NCBI GenBank assembly: GCA_024345305.1
Contig: BRON01000009.1
Location: 806,001 to 870,000 of the forward strand
DNA length: 64,000 nucleotides
Direction of reading: 5' to 3'
Origin: Mrakia gelida
Taxonomy: Eukaryota > Basidiomycota > Tremellomycetes > Cystofilobasidiales > Mrakiaceae
Below the pieces are notes generated by a model, which was not told the DNA's origin, did no database searches, and worked only from the letters and a program-made list of their open reading frames with translations. Shown in pieces: positions 59,447-64,000 of this stretch (its first letter is position 1; the number at the start of each line of letters is the position of its first letter). The position numbers and the translations under genes were made by a program.

Positions 59447-62401
59447 CTAGATCTTCGACGACGAAAGCTCCTTGACGAAGGTGGTTCCCCAGTGCTCGGC
59501 GGTGTACTTGTTGACGTACTGTGAGAGCAGAGGGAGAGAGTCAGTCTGGGGAGAGAGAAGGGAGAGGGAGAGAGAGAGGAAAGAGAAGGGGGAGAGACGC
59601 GTCGAGACCAGAACGAACCTTGCTGAGCTTGTTGAAGTTAGCCTTCCTCGTCTCGGGGTCCATGGTCATGGCCTCGTGGATGGCGTTGGCGGTGGAGTGG
59701 ACGTCCCCTGAGAAAACACACGGGATAAGGAGGAGGAAGAACAGTCAGTCGAAGGTCGCGACGAAGAGGGACACGGGAGGGAAAAGGGACGAACAAGGGT
59801 TGATGATCAAACTTCCATTCAAACTCTGAGCAGCACCAGCGAACTCCGAGAGGATCATCGTTCCGTGTCGCTGTTCCTGAGTGGCGATGTACTCGTACGA
59901 GACCTGGAACGAAACAGAACACAAAGCACGAAGCGAAAAAGTCAGCTCGAGAGCTCCAAGTCCATCGTCGAAAGTTCGAGCGCGAACTCACCAAGTTCAT
60001 TCCATCCCTCGTACTCGTGACGAGACAAGCGTCCGCCACCGCGTACATCGCCGTAAGTTCCTCGAACGGCACCGACTTGTGCATGAAGTGAATAGGCATG
60101 AACTCGACCGTTCCGAATCGACCGTTGATTCGCCCGACGAGCTCGTTGACGGTCGCTCGCAGGTTCTGGTACTCCTCAACGTCTTGACGGGAGGGAACGG
60201 CGAGTTGGACGAGAACAACCTAGCAGGAAGCAACCGAGCAAAGCAAAGAACGAAGGGAAGGGAGGAGGGAGGAGGGAAGGTCAGCGAGGGTCGGAGAAGA
60301 AGGGGACGAGACGCGACGAGAGGGAGAGGATGGAGGACGAGGACGACTCACCTTTCCGATCCACTCAGGGTGCTCAGTGAGGAACAGCTCGAGGGCGTGA
60401 AGCTTCTGAGGAACTCCCTTGATGTAGTCGAGTCGATCCACTCCAACGATCAACTTGACTCCGTCGAATCGCTGCTCGAGCTCCTTGATTCGCTTCTGGA
60501 CGGTCGGTCGTTTCAGGCCCTGCAAAGCAACGCGAACGAACGTTCGGATCCGTCAGTTTGGAATCCTCGAGAGTCACGAGAGAGAGACGGAGCTGGTACT
60601 CACCTCCGAGAACTGTCCAGGCTCGATACCGATGGGGAACGTTCCGACGTGAGCGTAGTGACCTTCCAGCTCGACTCCGTTGGGCATGGTGGGGAGACCG
60701 AGGATTCGAGTACACGAGGAGAGGAAATGACGAGCGTAGTCGTAGGTGTGGAATCCGATGAGGTCGCAGTGAAGGATACCGAGGAGTATTTCTCGTCGAA
60801 CGGGGAGGATTCTGGAGGGAGGGAAAGGAAGGTCGTCAGTTGACGAGCCATGGCGAGAGAGTTCCAAGACTTCGACGAGCTATTCACCGGTAGATCTCGG
60901 AAGACGGGAAAGGTGTGTGCTAGAGAGAGAGATAGGAGATAGTGATCAGCTTCGACACTCGAGCGAAAGGAAGGTCGAAGGTCGAACTCACCAAGAAGAA
61001 CCCAATCTTGATATCATTCTCCTTCAACTTCTCCTCCCCCTCCTTCGGTGCCGCCCTATCCGACACCGGCTTCTCCCCCTGATCCTGCTCAGCATCCTCA
61101 GGAATACCCTCGACGACCCTTCCGAGCTCTCTCCGAGTGTAGCTTCCTCCGGCGGTTCCAGCGATGAGCCCTCGAAGGAGCAAAGGGAGGAGCATGAGAT
61201 GGTAGTCCTGAACCCAAACCATGTCTCCCTTTCGGACCTGGGAGAGAACGACCTGAGCGAAGGTGAGGTTGACGGCTCGGTAGGCGAGCCAGTGAGACTC
61301 GTCGAAGTTCATCTCTCCTGGATGAGGGCGAAGAGCGAGGCGAAGGGAGGGAGGAGGAGGTGAGCTCGAAGCCGGGGGAGAAGCGAACTGAGAGAAGGAG
61401 GAAGAAGGGGTATACGAACCTGGGTGGTAGTGGAAAAGAGGCCAGAGAATAGAGTTGGAGAAACCGCTGGAAGCGAGAGAGAGAGCAACAAGACGAAGAA
61501 GAAGGAGCGAGAGTCAGAACGACCGTTCGTCCATCCGTCGGTCCATCTTCCCCTCCTCGACTCACTTGTAGTGCTTATCCGCCAGATCATCCGAAAGGTA
61601 AACGGCCTGACACTGATGCTCGTCCATGAGCCTCTGGTTAACGTGAGCTCTGTCCTTGAGAGGGATCTCAATACCAGGCCATCCGACTGTTTGAACGGAG
61701 GAGGGAAGGAGGCGAGGTCAGCCCCAAGGTCGAGCTCGGAGGAAAGGGAAGGAGAGGGACTGACTCCAAGTGAAGCTCATGGTCTTCTTGCAACCGGAAA
61801 GAGCTGAAACAAGTCCTCCAGAAGACATCTGAACGAGAGAGGAACGAAAGGAAGGAGTCAGTCATGTTGCTGAGGGTCTCGGAAGAAGGTCGAAGCGAAA
61901 GAAGCTCGGCGGGTTGGGGGAGGCCATCTCGGATCACTCCTGAGCGAGTCCTCGCAGATATATCTACTCCAAGCTAAGGCGAGAAGCTGCGATAGGTGTA
62001 TACCGGTTGTCGCTCATCATCCCAAGTGGTGAAAAACTGCTCTGAAGCAGCAGAACGAGCTCAAGGAAGCACCTTCCGTCGTCTGCCTTCACTTCCTCTC
62101 CTCCCCTTCCCATCTTTCCCCTCCCTCCCTCTCTCCCTCTCCACCCATCTTCCTTCTTCTTCTTCATCCCAACAAACACCAAAAGCTCAAGAGCTAGACG
62201 TACCTTGAAATGATACTCCCCCTTCGCGTCCTTCGAAATCGTGACAGGCAGTCGATTCGAGACGACGATCAATCTCTTATCCTCGCCGTCAAGCTGAGGA
62301 GGTTCGGATGTAGTAGCTGCAAAACGAGAGGGACAGGCTTAGGTTAACTTTGCTCTGTGCGAGGGGGGAGAAGGGTGAGAGGGGGACGCACTAGAAGCCA
62401 T
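59447..62401 (-). CDS. TPS1: Trehalose-6-phosphate synthase, Tps1 subunit
   Basis: A GT20 glycosyltransferase that makes trehalose-6-phosphate from UDP-glucose and glucose-6-phosphate, with roles in stress tolerance and glycolytic control. Exon 1 is only 10 nt (62401-62392); the CAG acceptor restores the frame to MASTTTSEPPQLDGEDKRLI. Family blocks: VVSNRLPVTI, SSGGLVSALSG, VGWPGIEIP, HYHPGEMNFDESHWLAYRAV, MVWVQDYHLMLLP, IGFFLHTPFPSSEIYRILPV, DLIGFHTYDYARHFLSSCTR, VGVDRLDYIKGVPQKLHALE, and the nucleotide-sugar site TSTRDGMNLVSYEYIA. It ends FVKELSSSKI at 59447. Compared with yeast Tps1 there is an insertion of roughly 45 charged residues just before IGFFLHTP (about 61.0-61.2 kb). No phosphatase domain follows, so it is the Tps1 type, not Tps2. 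Confidence 0.96.
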
Positions 62402-62715
62402 GGTGAAAAGTTGATTTGAAGAACGTGGTTGGAGGGCGACGGCGAGAAGGGCGAAAAAGGACGAGGAGCTCGCTCGCGGAGGGGGCGACTCGACTCATGG
62501 GCGTCATCGCGTCGCGAAGGAAAAACGAGGGTCGAGACATGTATAGTAGAGAGGGTGTAGTAGCAGTAACGGAACGATATGCGAGGTGAAAGCAAGGACA
62601 GTGACGAGAAAGAAACACCAAGAAAAGAAAGAGCGACAACCCAAGAAACGGAAAAAGCAAAAACGAGACGCGAACGAAACGAAACCAAACCAAAACCAAA
62701 ACCTGAGCCTCTACT
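62402..62715. other. TPS1 promoter / 3' end of the next gene
   Basis: A 314-bp region between two minus-strand genes. It should hold the TPS1 promoter. No stress-response element of the AGGGG type was confirmed by eye. Confidence 0.35.
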
Positions 62716-64000
62716 CTACGCCCTCACCCTCGACCCAGCAGGCGCACTCCATCCACCGATCCCCACCTCCTCCAGCAAACTACTCTTCCTCCTCACAGAC
62801 GATTGCTCCTCCTTATCACCCTCGTAGCCCTCCCCATCCGTCGTCGTCGTCGTCGTCGCGTTGCTCTCCTTCCTCCTAGGCTCCTCCTCCTCCTCGTAGT
62901 ACTGCTGCTGCTGCTCGTCGTACTGTACATACTGCTCTTCCCCCTCCTCCTCATCCTCCTCGTATTCCTCCCCTCCCTCGCCCGTGACTCGCACACAACT
63001 CAACGAGTTGGCCAACTTGTCCTCCGCCTCCTGATCCGACCAAGGACGATGCTTCTCCGCCTCCTGGTACTCCTCCCACGCTCGATCTCGCTCCCGTCGA
63101 AGCATCTCTGTTTCGAACTCCTCTCGAGTGAGCATCCTTCGGTGTCCTTGTCCCTGTCCTGGGACGGGAGGAGGAGTCGACATCCCCATCGAATCCGTGC
63201 TGCTGATCCTGGACGAGTTTGGGTCTCCTCGAAGTCGTCCAGCTCGTCGTTCGAGTTTCTTGCGATGGATTCGATCCAGTTCGGCTTCGCGACGTTGTTC
63301 CCAGTCCCGCTGCCAGGCGAGTTCCTCAGCGGCTTGACGTTGGGAGTCGAGTTGGGATTGAGCGAGTTGGGCTTGGACGCGTTGTTGGGCTTGGATCTGA
63401 GCGGAGGTGAGGGTGGAGTTGATGGGGGTGAGGGAGAGGTTTTGGAAGTGGGAATCTGGGTCGACTCCGGCTTTTTCGGCGACTGAGGGAGGGAAGAGAC
63501 GAGCGAGAGCGGAGACCGAAGACGATGGTCAGTTTTGGGACAAGCTCGTCGAGTCGACGAAGGAAGAAGGTGCAAGAGCTGGATGGAAGGAAGACTAACC
63601 ATCGACGGCTTCCCAGTGATCCGAGGTGTGCTGCATTCGATGAGCGAAGTGGATCGTAGAGGCGGGACCGAAGACGAACTCTCCTCCTGGAAGAAGAAGC
63701 CGACGCAAAGAGAAGAGAAGACAATCGAGCGTCAGGCTCGATGCTTCGTTGAGCGAGATTAGAGTAGAGGAGAGGAGAGGAGAGAGGAACTCACCAAGCT
63801 GAGTGAGCTTTCCAGGGTGTCGAAGAGGCAGCTTGAAGAGTCCGTTGCCGATACCGGAGACGAGTTGCCCAGGGACGGTCTTGACGTTGTAGCGAGAACG
63901 GTCGCTCTGCTTGAGGGATCCGAAGTCGTTGTTCATGAGAGTCATGCCGAGGTACTGGAGACGAGGAAGGAAGCGAGGGAGTCAGTCGGTGAGGCGAAGG
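62716..64000 (-). CDS. Peroxiredoxin-like 2 (AhpC/TSA) protein with long acidic C-terminal tail, 5' end missing
   Basis: The gene enters from the right edge; its N-terminal thioredoxin-fold part, with any redox cysteines, is outside the window. Visible blocks are LGMTLMNNDFGSLKQSDRSR, PGQLVSGIGNGLFKLPLRHP, KLTQLGGEFVFGPASTIHFA and HRMQHTSDHWEAVDVAEKAG. The GGEFVFGP...HRMQ pattern is typical of the AhpC/TSA antioxidant (PRXL2) group. After this fold the protein continues for about 250 residues of Gln/Ala/Arg-rich coiled coil (QIQAQQRVQAQLAQSQLDSQ) and then a Glu/Tyr/Gln-rich acidic tail ending APAGSRVRA at 62716. Such a tail is not part of the usual short proteins of this group. Confidence 0.75.

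Noticed and set aside
1..64000. tRNA or rRNA genes
   Set aside because: No sequence with a convincing tRNA B-box (GGTTCGAATCC-like) in a foldable context, and no rRNA-like conserved block, was found by eye.
1..64000. Transposable elements
   Set aside because: No transposase, reverse transcriptase or terminal repeats were recognised; the repeated MDR and F-box-like genes look like gene duplication, not mobile elements.

Overview
The window is nuclear DNA of a fungus, most likely a basidiomycete yeast of the Pucciniomycotina (Microbotryomycetes, the Rhodotorula/Sporobolomyces group). The reasons are high GC content, dense genes on both strands, many short spliceosomal introns (GTGAGT, GTTCGT or GTCAGT donors, a strong CTGAC branch site, then a pyrimidine tract to CAG), very Ser/Pro-rich linkers, and a typical set of fungal housekeeping genes. 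No prokaryotic, viral or transposon genes, CRISPR arrays or convincing tRNA/rRNA genes were seen.

Left third (1-17 kb). A truncated zinc-less MDR oxidoreductase gene lies at the left edge on the minus strand. It is followed by a Ser-rich coiled-coil protein (minus) and, divergently, a PAS/GATA transcription factor of the White Collar-2 type. Then comes a head-to-head pair of F-box-like paralogs and a second, complete MDR gene. The two F-box-like genes and the two MDR genes form the arms of an old inverted duplication centred near 10.5 kb; two unrelated genes lie only in the left arm. A Ser/Pro-rich protein of unknown function follows.

Middle (17-43 kb), mostly minus strand: glycerol kinase, a small probably mitochondrial unknown protein, the GATOR1/SEACIT subunit Iml1 (DEPDC5) in many exons, an unrecognised protein, a TALE-type homeobox factor, and a Cdc11/Nud1-like septation-network scaffold with C-terminal leucine-rich repeats.

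Right third (43-64 kb): a METTL25-like methyltransferase divergent from Mediator subunit Med22; the mitochondrial dynamin Mgm1 divergent from the Golgi membrane protein YIPF6; a U1-type zinc-finger protein divergent from the mitochondrial exoribonuclease Dss1; a catalytically dead E2-like protein of the FTS/AKTIP family; trehalose-6-phosphate synthase Tps1; and, running off the right edge, a peroxiredoxin-like-2 (AhpC/TSA) protein with a long acidic tail.

The genes do not form one pathway. Themes present are carbon and stress metabolism (glycerol kinase, Tps1), nutrient and cell-cycle signalling (Iml1, Cdc11), mitochondrial upkeep (Mgm1, Dss1) and transcription (GATA, homeobox, Med22). Gene boundaries come from reading frame, splice signals and family resemblance; exon edges quoted to the base were checked for phase, the others are approximate.
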